DNA of 64,000 nucleotides from Flavobacterium gawalongense (lineage in GTDB: Bacteria; Bacteroidota; Bacteroidia; Flavobacteriales; Flavobacteriaceae), in assembly GCF_007097265.1 (NCBI RefSeq), contig NZ_VJZP01000006.1, positions 62,001 to 126,000 on the forward strand, given 5' to 3'. The first letter of the stretch is position 1. The number at the start of each line of letters is the position of its first letter. Below the pieces are notes generated by a model, which saw only the letters and a list, made by a program, of their open reading frames with translations, was not told where the DNA came from and ran no database searches. The position numbers were made by a program, and so were the translations under genes. Shown piece by piece: positions 9,528 to 20,800 of this stretch.

Positions 9528-10784
9528 ATGAAAAAAACAATTTTTTTTGCACTGACAATTGCATTGATAATTACGCTGACAATTGTAATGATAAGTTCTC
9601 AAAAAGAGAAAAAGTCTTTTAACATAGATCAAAATTTAGAGTATTGTGTAGCACAAGCTAATAAAACTTTATCGGTTTTACCAGATAGTTTAGGAATTCC
9701 AAGAAATGTAGCTCCTGGATCAAAAGACTGGAATCTTGTAGGTTATAAAGACTGGACAAGTGGATTTTGGCCAGGAATATTGTGGTATTTATACGAATAT
9801 ACCGGAGATGAAGTGTGGAAAGAAAAAGCAGATAAGTACACCCGTTTCTTAACTCCATTATCGGTACGTTCAGCGACTGATCACGATTTAGGCTTTCAAG
9901 TATATTGTAGTTTTGGGAATGGCTATAGATTGACTAAAAATCAGGAGTTTAAGGATGTTATACTTAAAACATCAGATACTTTGGCAACATTATATAATCC
10001 TAAAGTGGGAACTATTTTGTCATGGCCAGAAATGGTTAAGAAGATGAATTGGCCGCACAACACCATCATAGACAATATGATAAATTTAGAGATGTTATTT
10101 GAAGCTTCTAAAAATGGAGGTAATAAATCGCTGTATGATATGGCAGTTAAACATGCTGAAACTACCATGAAAAATCAATTTAGAAAAGATTATTCGGTTT
10201 ATCATGTAGTTGTTTACGACACCGTTACAGGTAAAAAAATAAAAGGAATGACGCATCAGGGATATGCTGATAACAGTATGTGGGCCAGAGGTCAGGGTTG
10301 GGCCATTTACGGTTACACGATGGTGTATAGAGAAACCAAAGATCCTAAATTCCTGGATTTTGCACATAAGGTAACCAAAGTATATTTAGACCGTTTGCCT
10401 AAAGATCTGATTCCGTATTGGGATTTTGATGTGCCTAATGTTACTAAAGAACCTAGAGATGCCTCGGCAGCAGCCTTGGTAGCTTCGGGATTGATAGAAT
10501 TATCGACCTATACCAAAGATAAAGCATTGGCCAAAACCTATTTGGATAAGGCAGAAGCCATGTTAGCCGAATTATCCAGTAAAAGGTACCAAAGCGGTAA
10601 TGCCAATCCTGCGTTTTTATTGCATTCAACCGGACATTATCCGAACAAAAGCGAAATAGATTATTCAATTATATATGCTGATTATTATTATGTGGAAGCC
10701 TTGTTGCGTTTGAAAAAATTGAAATCAGGTAAGGATATTTTTGCTCCGTTTCAAAGGAATAAAGCTATTGCCACCAAAAAATAA
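9528..10784 (+). CDS. GH88-type unsaturated glucuronyl hydrolase
   Basis: A 418-residue protein with an N-terminal export/anchor segment (residues 5-24). The rest is an alpha6/alpha6 barrel of the GH88/GH105 superfamily: DWTSGFWPGILWYLYEYTGD, STDHDLGF-like (here ATDHDLGFQVYCSFGNGYRL), TIIDNMINLEMLFEA, THQGYADNSMWARGQGWAIYGY and PRDASAAALVASGL. The two Asp residues in DHDLGF and IIDNMIN match the catalytic pair of Bacillus UGL. These enzymes hydrate the C4-C5 double bond that polysaccharide lyases leave on the non-reducing uronic acid and release a 4-deoxy-5-keto-uronate, which kduI and kduD (33.7-35.4 kb) then process. A lyase upstream in the pathway is therefore implied; one candidate is at 25507-27822. 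Confidence 0.92.
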   Translation: MKKTIFFALTIALIITLTIVMISSQKEKKSFNIDQNLEYCVAQANKTLSVLPDSLGIPRNVAPGSKDWNLVGYKDWTSGFWPGILWYLYEYTGDEVWKEKADKYTRFLTPLSVRSATDHDLGFQVYCSFGNGYRLTKNQEFKDVILKTSDTLATLYNPKVGTILSWPEMVKKMNWPHNTIIDNMINLEMLFEASKNGGNKSLYDMAVKHAETTMKNQFRKDYSVYHVVVYDTVTGKKIKGMTHQGYADNSMWARGQGWAIYGYTMVYRETKDPKFLDFAHKVTKVYLDRLPKDLIPYWDFDVPNVTKEPRDASAAALVASGLIELSTYTKDKALAKTYLDKAEAMLAELSSKRYQSGNANPAFLLHSTGHYPNKSEIDYSIIYADYYYVEALLRLKKLKSGKDIFAPFQRNKAIATKK

Positions 10785-10872
10785 TAATTACAAATCCATC
10801 CTGATTTAGGTGGATAAACAACTAATCTATAAACAGGATTTTTTACTATCAAAACAATAAAAACAAACAATT

Positions 10873-12189
10873 ATGAATAAAATACTTTTATGGTCTATTA
10901 CGGCAGCCCTGGCCGGTTTCTTATTTGGTTTTGACACCGTTGTCATTTCGGGTGCCGATAAAAAATTACAGGAATTATGGCATACTTCCGATGTTTTTCA
11001 CGGTTCTGTAGTCATGGCAATGGCATTATGGGGCACTGTGATTGGAGCTATTTTTGGCGGAATTCCGACCAATGCATTAGGAAGAAAAAAAACATTAATC
11101 TGGATTGGTGTTTTATTCTTAGTTTCAGCGATTGGTTCGGCTTTAGCCAATGATCCGTATACATTTGCTTTTTTTCGTTTTTTAGGCGGATTGGGAATTG
11201 GAGCTTCTACCATAGCGGCACCGGCTTATGTTTCCGAGATTGCTCCGGCGAAAGACAGGGGACGTTTGGTTTCCTTGTACCAGTTTAATATTGTACTGGG
11301 AATTTTAATGGCATTCTTATCTAATTATTTATTGAGAGACGCAGGAGAAAATGCATGGCGTTGGATGATAGGAGTGATGGCATTTCCATCTTTCTTTTAT
11401 ATGATAATCGTTTTTACGATACCGGAGAGTCCGAGATGGTTGTTGTCTAAATCCAGAAATGAGGAAGCGAAGAAAGTATTACAACAAATTAATCCTGACG
11501 CTAAAATTGAAGAATTGATAGCCGAGCTTCATATTGGCGAAGATCATGTAAAAGGCGAAACCATCTTTTTGAAGAAGTACAGATTCCCTTTGATATTGGC
11601 CTTTTTGATTGCGCTTTTCAACCAGTTATCCGGTATTAATGCGTTCTTGTATTATGCGCCAAGGATTTTTGCTGAAGCGGGATTAGAAGAAAGTGCTGCC
11701 TTGATGAGCAGTATCGGAATTGGTTTGACTAACTTAGTGTTTACCCTTTTTGGAGTCTTTTTGATTGATGTATTAGGACGTAAGGTACTGATGTATATTG
11801 GTTCTATAGGGTACATCATTTCTCTTGGTTTAGTTTCGCTAGCCTTTTTCCTAAAATGGGAAGGAATGGCAGTGCCTATTTTCTTATTCATGTTTATCGC
11901 GTCACATGCTATCGGACAGGGGGCAGTGATTTGGGTATTTATTTCTGAAATTTTCCCCAATCACCTGCGTGCCAGCGGACAGGCATTCGGCTCCTCCACA
12001 CACTGGGTGTTGGCAGCGATTATACCATCGATGGTTCCATTTTTATTCTCCACCATCGGAGCAGGAACGGTGTTTTTAATCTTTGCGGTAATGATGGTAT
12101 TCCAATTGTTATTTGTCATGTTTATGATGCCGGAAACCAAAGGAAAAACCTTAGAAGAATTACAGGAAACGGTTTTTAAGCAGAAATAG
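10873..12189 (+). CDS. MFS sugar porter (sugar:H+ symporter)
   Basis: A 438-residue inner-membrane protein with about 12 membrane segments and sugar-porter signatures: GFLFGFDTVVISGAD in TM1, NALGRKKTL (loop 2-3), PESPRWLLSKSRNEEA after TM6, NQLSGINAFLYYAP in TM7, DVLGRKVLM (loop 8-9) and PETKGKTLEELQ at the C-terminus. This is the XylE/AraE/GalP-like family that imports monosaccharides with protons. The specific sugar cannot be told; neighbours suggest xylose, arabinose, galactose or a uronate-derived sugar. It lies 88 bp after the GH88 gene and 58 bp before the GH28-like gene, probably at the end of the same operon. Confidence 0.93.
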   Translation: MNKILLWSITAALAGFLFGFDTVVISGADKKLQELWHTSDVFHGSVVMAMALWGTVIGAIFGGIPTNALGRKKTLIWIGVLFLVSAIGSALANDPYTFAFFRFLGGLGIGASTIAAPAYVSEIAPAKDRGRLVSLYQFNIVLGILMAFLSNYLLRDAGENAWRWMIGVMAFPSFFYMIIVFTIPESPRWLLSKSRNEEAKKVLQQINPDAKIEELIAELHIGEDHVKGETIFLKKYRFPLILAFLIALFNQLSGINAFLYYAPRIFAEAGLEESAALMSSIGIGLTNLVFTLFGVFLIDVLGRKVLMYIGSIGYIISLGLVSLAFFLKWEGMAVPIFLFMFIASHAIGQGAVIWVFISEIFPNHLRASGQAFGSSTHWVLAAIIPSMVPFLFSTIGAGTVFLIFAVMMVFQLLFVMFMMPETKGKTLEELQETVFKQK

Positions 12190-12247
12190 AAAACCAATCT
12201 AATCTTAATTAATTTAATACTATATTTATATAATTTGCGAAAGTATT

Positions 12248-13696
12248 ATGAAGCACATAAAAAAAATATTTTATCTTGGTGTATTGCTGTTTTTAGGAAA
12301 TATGCTGTATGCGGAAGTTGGAGTACAAAATAAACTAATTACCTATACTGCTCCGAAAGAGGCATTGCAAAATACGGATTTCTCGGTTAAGGTTCGTGTC
12401 CCGGGTGGTACATGGCAGGAATTGCCTGAACATTTGATTAAGGTTGACGAAGTAAAAGACAGCGGTCATGATGTGCAGTATGCGTCAATGAGTTATTTTG
12501 ATTTTTCGGGAGAAGTCGAAGTTTCAGTTACTTACAGCCACGGGCTTATTAATACATCTAGAGTACGACCGTTATCTTATGGAATCCAACATAATGTAAA
12601 CGGTAATACCCTGACCTTTAAGCTGAGTCAGCCATCCAATTTATCAATAGAGGTTAATGGAGATATTATGCACAATCTGCATCTTTTTGCTAATCCTATA
12701 AGTACTTATGTGCCGAATAAGAAGGATAAAAAACTTATTTATTTCGGTCCGGGTATTCATAATATACCAGACGGTAAACTGATGGTGCCTTCCGGCTCAA
12801 CAGTATATGTAGACGGCGGTGCTATTATTATGGGGAAGATCAGGATTGAAAATGCCCAAAATGTAAAAGTACTGGGAAGCGGTATGGTCGATCAGTCAAT
12901 TAAAGGCGGCATTTCTATATCCAATTCTAAAAATATTGAAATCGAAGGACTATTTAGTACCCAGTGTTTCACCGGGGGATCGGACGGTGTTATTATTCGC
13001 AATGTAAAGGTAATCAGTTTTTTTGGGTGGGGTGACGGAATGAATGTCATATCCAGTACTAATGTCCTTATTGATCGCTCGTTTAATAGAAATTCCGATG
13101 ACTGTACTACTGTATATGGAACAAGAGGCGGCTATAAAGGGGGCTGTGCTAATATTACCATGCAAAATTCCACACTCTGGGCAGATGTAGGACATCCTAT
13201 TTTGGTAGGAACACACGGCAGTACGCCTAATCCGGAAATTCTTGAAAATCTTACCTATAAAAACATAGATATATTGGATCACAAAGAACGCCAGCTTGAT
13301 TACCAGGGTTGTCTGAGCCTTAATGCAGGGGACAGCAACCTGATTAGAAATGTAAAATTTGAGAATATCAGAATTGAAGATTTCAGACAGGGACAGCTTG
13401 TAAATATCCGAGTGTTTTTTAATAGCAAATATTGTACGTCACCGGGCAGGGGTGTTGAAAATATTCTTTTTAAAGATATTACTTATAATGGTGTGAATGC
13501 AGGAACATCTATAATTGCGGGCTATGACAGCAATAGAAAAGTGAAAGATGTGGTTTTTGAGAACCTAACCATTAATGGTGTTTTAATCTACGATGATATG
13601 CCAAATAAACCTAAATGGTTTAAGACATCCGATATGGCGAATTTCTTTGTAGGGGAACATGTTGAGGGAATTATTTTTTCAAAAACAAAATTGTAA
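12248..13696 (+). CDS. GH28-like right-handed beta-helix glycosidase, copy 1
   Basis: A 482-residue secreted protein (signal peptide to about residue 22). A beta-sandwich precedes the helix (RVRPLSYGIQHNV ... LSIEVNGDIMHNLHLF, residues 105-150), then a parallel beta-helix with GWGDGMNV, RNSDDCTTVYG and HPILVGTHG. These correspond to the GH28 positions that carry the catalytic Asps and the conserved His (NSDDC, GTHG). GH28 enzymes cleave galacturonan or related linkages; the N-terminal sandwich also resembles GH49-type enzymes, so the precise family is uncertain. A close paralogue lies on the other strand at 24042-25475. Here the first motif reads GWGDGMN where the paralogue has GWGDGID, so one acidic residue is lost. 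Confidence 0.8.
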   Translation: MKHIKKIFYLGVLLFLGNMLYAEVGVQNKLITYTAPKEALQNTDFSVKVRVPGGTWQELPEHLIKVDEVKDSGHDVQYASMSYFDFSGEVEVSVTYSHGLINTSRVRPLSYGIQHNVNGNTLTFKLSQPSNLSIEVNGDIMHNLHLFANPISTYVPNKKDKKLIYFGPGIHNIPDGKLMVPSGSTVYVDGGAIIMGKIRIENAQNVKVLGSGMVDQSIKGGISISNSKNIEIEGLFSTQCFTGGSDGVIIRNVKVISFFGWGDGMNVISSTNVLIDRSFNRNSDDCTTVYGTRGGYKGGCANITMQNSTLWADVGHPILVGTHGSTPNPEILENLTYKNIDILDHKERQLDYQGCLSLNAGDSNLIRNVKFENIRIEDFRQGQLVNIRVFFNSKYCTSPGRGVENILFKDITYNGVNAGTSIIAGYDSNRKVKDVVFENLTINGVLIYDDMPNKPKWFKTSDMANFFVGEHVEGIIFSKTKL

Positions 13697-13710
13697 TATT
13701 TTAAAGATAC

Positions 13711-13745
13711 TATCCTAAAAAGTGTGTAAGTTTAAAAATAATAGG
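13711..13745. repeat. Probable terminal inverted-repeat remnant of an IS256-type element
   Basis: The stretch TATCCTAAAAAGTGTGTAAG followed by an AT-rich tract and GGGTTGAC resembles the outer end sequence of flavobacterial IS256-family elements. It lies just outside the stop codon of the transposase remnant at 13755, where the element end is expected. No matching opposite end was found, so the element is not intact. Confidence 0.45.
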
Positions 13746-13754
13746 GTTGACTTT

Positions 13755-14286
13755 TTAATTAAAGTTGAACCCTTTTTTTAATATAGTTTGTATTGGTATT
13801 GACCATCTTTTGGTTGATTCCCTGATAGGCAAACATGTAGATTTTATTATAGTATCATCAGTTGGGAAAGACAACTTATTTTTGGTGTATGTCCTAATCT
13901 TTCCATTGAAGTTTTTTATTAAAATTGTTGTGCAGATTATTTTCTGATTTTCGCTGGAAAGTGAAAGAATACATTGAGTTCTTCTTAAATTTATTTAAAG
14001 GATTTTATCATTTCCTTTATTGTCTGAATCACCCAATGTGGCTTGATCATCTTGTTTAGTTGAGGCTTCATAAAATTGCTTTATGTCTTTTGAAAATCCC
14101 TTCTTATTTTTCCAAACTTATAACGAGCAGAGTTTCTGATTTGATGTACCACACAGATTTGAGTTTGCTAGTCTGGAAATATGTTTTATAGTTTGGGTTT
14201 AGCTATTTAAATTGTCTGTAGCAGTTATGAATATATTTTCAACACCTCCTCTAACTTTTAAATCAGTTAGAACTCCCAACCAAAAC
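13755..14286 (-). pseudogene. IS256 (Mutator) family transposase C-terminal remnant
   Basis: Read on the minus strand with several frameshifts and stops, this stretch gives recognisable IS256 transposase pieces: FWLGVLTDLKVRG, ENIFITATDNLN, a relic of the VHQIRNS block, then an open C-terminal part with TILIKNFNGKIRTYTKNKL, SFPTDDTIIKS and STKRWSIPIQ, ending at the TAA at 13755. Intact family members have LIENLNGKIRKYTKNK and end in a short FEKR-like tail. The N-terminal two thirds, including part of the catalytic core, are missing. It is inactive and marks an old insertion behind the first PUL. Confidence 0.8.
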
Positions 14287-14306
14287 GGGCGTCTAGTTCT
14301 TACGAA

Positions 14307-14540
14307 CTACATCTCTATAACTTCTTTTTCACTCTCTCCATTGAGTCTTAAATCCAATTGAATAGACTTTGTTGACAACCTTAGAACTCTTGCGAACTTA
14401 AGAAGATTCTCCATCCAATCAATTTTATTATCATCTATTGAAACAGCAAAGATTTCAAATCCACTTGACTTAAATTTATTGGACATATTAACAAGATTAG
14501 GATTTTCCTTTCGATAGGGAGAACATCATTTTGATTCTTT
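14307..14540 (-). pseudogene. TlpA-like thioredoxin-domain remnant
   Basis: On the minus strand the frame reads CSPYRKENPNLVNMSNKF, KSSGFEIFAVSIDDNK, IDWMENLLKFARVLRL and on to a TAG at 14307. This matches the active-site and following strand of periplasmic thiol-disulfide oxidoreductases (normally WCGPCRKENPN... and GFEIFGVSLD). The Trp before the first Cys is replaced by a TGA stop and the second Cys by Tyr, so the redox motif is destroyed. It directly abuts the transposase remnant, so the two are relics of separate genes joined by rearrangement. Confidence 0.6.
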
Positions 14541-14748
14541 ATTGAAAAACATCTATTTTTTTATTTCGAGAGCTTTTGAATCGTTTATATCCGTTATTAA
14601 ATTAGTTTTTTTGCATATTCAGACATATTTGAAAATAGTCCAGCAGATTTTTTCTTTACAAAAGTTGATGCCATAATAGAAAGGCTATACTCAGAATATT
14701 ATCGGGAAGATTTTGAATCAATTTTATTTCAGGACGTGACAGAAAATA
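14541..14748. other. Unassigned AT-rich stretch, possible gene debris
   Basis: A plus-strand frame without a proper start runs from about 14608 (FFAYSDIFENSPADFFF) through VDAIIERLYSEYYREDFESI to a stop past the terminator. It resembles coding sequence in its residue mix but I do not recognise a family. Nothing else is visible. Confidence 0.25.
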
Positions 14749-14790
14749 AAAAGCCGCCTCAAGTTTGCACAAGAGACGGCTTTTGTTTTT
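14749..14790 (-). terminator. Rho-independent terminator of the giant-protein gene
   Basis: A 12-bp stem (AAAAGCCGCCTC / GAGACGGCTTTT, one G-T pair) with a 12-nt loop; on the minus strand it is followed by TTATTTTC. It lies 12 bp beyond the stop codon at 14802. Confidence 0.85.
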
Positions 14791-14801
14791 AGAAAAAAGA
14801 C

Positions 14802-17800
14802 TTATTCTTTGATAATCTTTTTCACGGTAGTTTCATTTCCATTGGTAATGTTCAAGAAATACATTCCGGAAGGTAATCTTTCCAAAGACATCACTTCTGA
14901 AGTAGTAGTCAAAGCTTGAGACTGCACTTTCATTCCTAATGAATTGTATAGTTGAAGTGTGGCACCGCTATGGACTTCACTTACTTTAACATTTAATAGG
15001 GTTGTAACGGGATTAGGATAAACGGTTACGTCTTCCGCAGCATTTTCCTCACTAATCAAGACTTTACTAATGTCTTTGCTTACCATACTAACCGCAGTGG
15101 TACTGCAAGAACCCAGTTTGTCTCCATGATCCAAATGCGATTGAACCGAATTGGAACTTACACAAATTTCTTTTCCATTATGGCAAACCATAACTTTATC
15201 ACCGGAGTTGCCACACTGTACATTTATGGTTTTAATCACTATAGAAGTCGTTGTTTGACAACCTTTCGCATCAGTTACTACCGCAGTATACATTCCTGCT
15301 GTTGCTACTGCAATGGTTGGTGTTGTTTGGTTTGAACTCCAAGTATAAGTATAAGGTGCTGTTCCTCCTGTTGGAGTCGCGGTAATACTAAGAGAAGTTG
15401 GTCCATAACCAATATAGATGGTGTTTTTTTCGTCAACAGCAGCATTAAGCGCATACACATTTGGAATCGTTGCTGTCAATTGAACTGCATTGGTGTCATC
15501 ACAATCCGTATGGTTTGTTACACCACAGGCTACTGGATTGCCTGAACCTAATCCATCCCCATCATTATCTGCATATAAAAACTGATTGTCATTACAATCG
15601 GTGTTGTTGGTAGCATATCCTTCAGGAGCAACTGATGAACACAACATTGCTGTTGTACTCGATCCGAATCCATCCTTATCGGCATCTACATAATATTGAA
15701 GAGGCTGATGAACAGTCGCATCGCTATCATTACAATCGGTGTTGTTGGTAGCATAACCTTCAGGAGCAACTGATGAGCACAACATTGCTGTTACAGTCGA
15801 TCCAAATCCATCCTTATCAGCATCTACATAATATTGAATAGGTTGATGAACCGTCGCATCGCTATCATTACAATCGGTATTGTTGGTAGCATATCCTTGA
15901 GGAGCAACTGATGTACACAACATTGCTGTTACAGTCGATCCAAATCCATCCTTATCAGCATCTACATAATATTGAAGAGGCTGATGAACCGTCGCATCGC
16001 TATCATTACAATCGGTATTGTTGGTAGCATATCCTTCAGGAGCAACTGATGAGCATAACATTGCTGTTACAGTCGATCCAAATCCATCCTTATCAGCATC
16101 TACATAATATTGAAGAGGCTCATGAACCGTCGCATCGCTATCATTACAATCGGTGTTGTTGGTAGCATATCCTTCAGGAGCAATAGATGAACATAACATT
16201 GCTGTTACAGTCGATCCAAATCCATCCTTATCAGCATCTACATAATATTGAAGAGGCTCATGAACAGTCGCATCGCTGTCATTACAATCGGTATTGTTGG
16301 TAGCATATCCTTCAGGGGTAACATTTACCGTAAATAAAGCACTTGTAGTTGATCCAAAACCATCACGATCGGCATCTATATAATATGTCCTATTAACGGT
16401 TAGTGGTTGTGAAACTGAAGTTGCAGCATTGTAGATGTCATTACCCGCTTGCGAAGCAGTGATTATAGCAGAACCTGCAGATAAAATATGAACTTTGTTG
16501 TCCACAATCGTTGCTACAGAGGTATTTGAGCTGCTATATGTTAGAGGTAGTCCTGAAGAGGCAGTAGCTCCAGCATCAAAATCAGCATCGCTAATAGATT
16601 TCGCTCCAATTGAAGCAAAACTAATAGTCTGTTCTTTTTTTACCACTGTTAAAACTTGCGTTTGCGTTTGTGCAGCATTGTAATCTGTGTTTCCTGCCTG
16701 CGAAGCTGTAATAGTTGAGGTTCCAGGAGCAATAATATGCAGCTTTCCATCTACTATACTTGCTACAGCGGTATCTGAACTGGTATAACTAACAGCCAGT
16801 CCTGAAGTTGCTGTTGCAGGAGAAAAATCAGCGTCAGCCATTTCTTTTTGCAAAGTCGCTTTAAGAGCAATCGTCTGACTTAATTTAGCACTTTCGGCAA
16901 TCTCAGAGGCACTTAAAGCTTTGCTGTAAATTTTAAAATCATCAATTGAACCTTTGAACAGAGGATCATTAAATTGAGATTTACCCAAATAGTTTTGATT
17001 GGTACTGCCTATGGTAGACGGTTTAATTGTTACACCAGTATTAGTAGCAACCAAAGCCCCATTAATGTACATACGACAGGTGCTTCCTGTTTGGGTAATT
17101 GCAAAATGAGTCCAAGTGTTAAGCGGTAGGGTATAAGTAGCAGTTAGCTGTTGTTCTGAACCACCATTTCTAATAGCATAACGCATAAGGTTAGTCCCTG
17201 CCTGAATTGTCAAAAACATATACTTGGTAGGTGCTGTAGCGCTGACACCAAAATCAAATGCACGCATCCATGTTGTCTTAACATCCATTCTTACCCATGT
17301 TGATATGGTAAAATCAGTTAGTGTACTGACAATTCCGGTTGGCAACGTAGCATAAGCATTGGCTGTTCCATCCAGTTTAAGTGACTGGCTGTATTTACCT
17401 GTATCTCTAGTAGCTGTGGCAGCTAATGTTCCGTGGTTAGCTCCCCAGTTATCAATAGCACGCGTTCCACTTTGTTCATCAAATTTCAGGTAGGTCAGCT
17501 GTCCGATATTTGGAGTTGCCACCACTTCGGTGCTGGAAGAATTTTCCGTAGTACCATCAATAGAAGAAACCACATAGTAATAAATAGTACCATTACTAAT
17601 TGCAGTATCGGTAAATTTTGTGCCGGCAGTATTTCCGATAGTAGTATAAGGTCCACCAGAAGTAGTAGAACGTTTGATGTTATAGCTAAAATTCTGAATA
17701 GGATCCCATTCGATGATATTTTTAGCATCACCAGATGCCACGATAACATTGCTTACTACATTATTTTGTACTGTTAAAGTTATTATTTGTGAACCTGTAT

Positions 17801-20800
17801 TGCTACCGTTAGTTGCAGTTAAGGTTACAGAAAAAGCACCAAATTGTGTAGGAGTACCCGATATTATCCCTGTAACACTGTCAACACTTAAACCAGCAGG
17901 TAAACCTGTTGCAGTAAAATTGCTTAGTGCTTTGTTACTAATGGTATAAGTAAATGGTTTACCAATCAAAGTAGTAAGTTGCGTATCGTTTGTAATGACA
18001 ACCGTTAAAACTTTTGCTTGTGATGGTGCTGGCCAGTATACGCTATTTCCTGCCTGTGAAGCAGTAATAGTTGCAGTTCCGGTAGAAACAATATGGACTT
18101 TACCATTTACAATGGTTGCCACAGATTCGTTTGAGCTGCTGTACGTTACTGGAAGACCTGAAGTAGCGGTTGCTGCTAGGTCAAAATCGTCATCACCCAT
18201 TACTTTTTGGGCAATTGAATTTAGCGTTATAGTTTGACTTACAGAACTTCCAGCAATTTCAGATGCAGTTAAAGCTCTGCTATATATCTTAAACTCATCA
18301 ATTGCACCTTTAAACATAGGGTCATTCCATTGAGATTTACCCAAATAGTTCAAATTAGTGCTTCCCAAGTCAGAAGGTTTAATAGTTATAGCGGTATTGC
18401 TTGCAACTAAAGCTCCGTTAATGTACATACTACAAGTACTTCCAGATTGGGTAATTGCAAAGTGAGTCCAGGTTTTAAGAGGAACAGTGTAATTATACGT
18501 TATGCCTTGTTCTGATCCACCATTTTTAATTGCAAAACGTACTTGACCTGATGTTCCTGCCTGAGCGGATAAAAACATATACTTAGATGTTCCGGTTCCA
18601 AAATCAAAAACTCGCATCCAGTTAGCCAATGCATCCATATTTACCCATGCTGATATCGAATAATCAGCTAAAGTACTTACAATACCGGTAGGTAAGGTAG
18701 CATAAGAAGTTGAAGTTCCGTCCAGTTTAAGGGCTTGTCCGTTTCTACCCTCAGCGCGACTTGCAGTGGTGTTTAATGTACCATGATTGGCACCCCAGCT
18801 ATCAATGCTACGTGTTCCACTTAGTTCGTCAAATTTCAGGTAAGTAACTTGCCCGATATTTGGAGTTGCTTTGACTTCAGTACTGTTAGGATTCTCTCCC
18901 GTACTGTCAATAGAAGACACTACATAATAATAAGCAGTTCCGTTAGTGATACTTGTATCAGTAAATTTTGATTCCGTAACAGTTCCAACGGTAGTGTATG
19001 GTCCTCCTGAAGTTGTCGAACGTTTTACATTATAGCTAAAGTTCAAAATAGGGTTCCATTCGATGATGTTTTTAGCATCACCAGCCGCTACTATTAGACC
19101 ATCCACTACAGTATTTAATACTTTTAATGATAAAATTTTAGTATTAGATGCAGTTTCATTTGAAGCAGTAAGTGTAACAGAAAAAATCCCTTGCACAGTT
19201 GGAGTTCCTGAAATTATGCCAGAAGCAGTATCTATGCTTAAACCAGCAGGCAACCCAGTAGCATTAAAGCTAGTTGGTGATTTGATGGCTGTAATAGTAT
19301 AAGAGAAAGGTTTTCCAATAAGTGTAGTTTGTTCTAATACACTTGTAATTGCAACAGTAACAGTACGGTCATCTAATAGTACCACATCGTTGCCGGTACC
19401 ACCTATGTAAGTAATACGGAAATTATTTCCACCTATAGTTACCAGTGACATTTCTGGTAAATCTTTAAATGTTCCGTTAATAGCAAGCGTTCCTGTATTG
19501 TCTATTATCGTATAGTTTGTTCCTTCAGTTAATGTACCCGCAATGCTGATTGGAGCTAAAACAGGACTGTTAAGCAAGTTTACACTAGTGGCTTTAATTT
19601 GATCGCCAATAGCTGTACCCAGGTTAATTTCCGGAGTATAGGTAGCATCCGCTTTTAAAGTAAGAGCACCAACACTTAAGGTACCGACCTTTAAAAATCC
19701 AGGTTCTAATATAGCACCTGCTCCGCTACCAGTTCCAAGAGTTGCCGAAGCCTGAGTTAGTCCGAAGCCACCTAAAGCACCTTCTTCTATAATTATTGGA
19801 CTGATAAAAACCCCAGTGGTTCCACTATTGTTAATCAACAATTTTCCTTTTTTAACGGTAGTTGTTCCTCCATAGGCCTGATTTCCCCACATTTCTAAAA
19901 TACCTGTACCTACCTTTTCAACGGTCACATTACTGCCATTAGCGTTAATAGTTCCTCCATAGCTAGAATACGTATTAAGTGCACCTATACTGATAACAGG
20001 TGAGCCACCTGCATTGACACGTATATAACCACGACCGTTAAGAGCACCAAAGTTTAGCGTTCCAGTTGAAAATCCGATACTCTGACAATCAATCCCATTG
20101 GCATCTAATAGCCAAGTTGCTTTTGCGCTTCCGGAATTGGGAATTCCAAAGCGTATTCTTTGTTTTCCACTTCTCAATTTAGAGATAAAAGTTCCTGTAA
20201 ATTCGCTATTATCACCCACAAGATTAAGGCCGGCATAATCATTTCCGTCATGCTCCAGTGTTCCACTACCTAATAGTCTTCCACGAAGCGTTATAGAATT
20301 AACATCTTCATACATATAACTTCTTCTTTCAGACAGCACTTCTATATCGTTGTACAAATTGAGGTCGCCACCAGCCGTAGCCTGCAATGCGCCTCCATTC
20401 ATGACAATCTTGCCTGTACCTAAAGGCCCGGCTGTAGGATTGCTCGCAGTTCCGGTTCCTATTCCTGCTGCTGACAGAGTACCGCTAAAAATAGTAGTAT
20501 TTCCAGAATAAACATTATTACTTCCCCTAACATATAAGATACCCGTTCCAGATTTCATTAAAGAACCAGTACCGCTTATTGTTCCTTCTAAAGCTGTATT
20601 AGCTACGGAATTCACATTAAGGAGGTCAGTTAAAAGTAAAGGAGTAGTTAAAGTTTGAGTATTGGATGAGTTGTTAACAAGATCATTCTTTAGATTTAAG
20701 CTATTCCCTGAAATGGTATAGGCATCAGCTCCGGCTTCGAATTGAAGTCTTGAGACTATCAGGTCATTTATATCGTTGGTCAGAATTGAATCAGTAGTTG

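Noticed and set aside
10785..10872. Hairpin ATCCATCCT / AGGTGGAT before the sugar porter as a terminator
   Set aside because: The stem has a bulge and a mismatch and no directly following T-run.
15582..16385. Regular 138-bp repeats could be taken for a CRISPR or satellite array
   Set aside because: The units are in frame with the giant gene, encode a sensible repeat and have no unique spacers.
17433..17777. Several long open frames antisense to the giant gene (for example 17433-17777, 17713-17949, 22827-23126)
   Set aside because: They mirror the low-complexity Thr/Ser/Gly-rich coding strand, lack start signals and show no family similarity.
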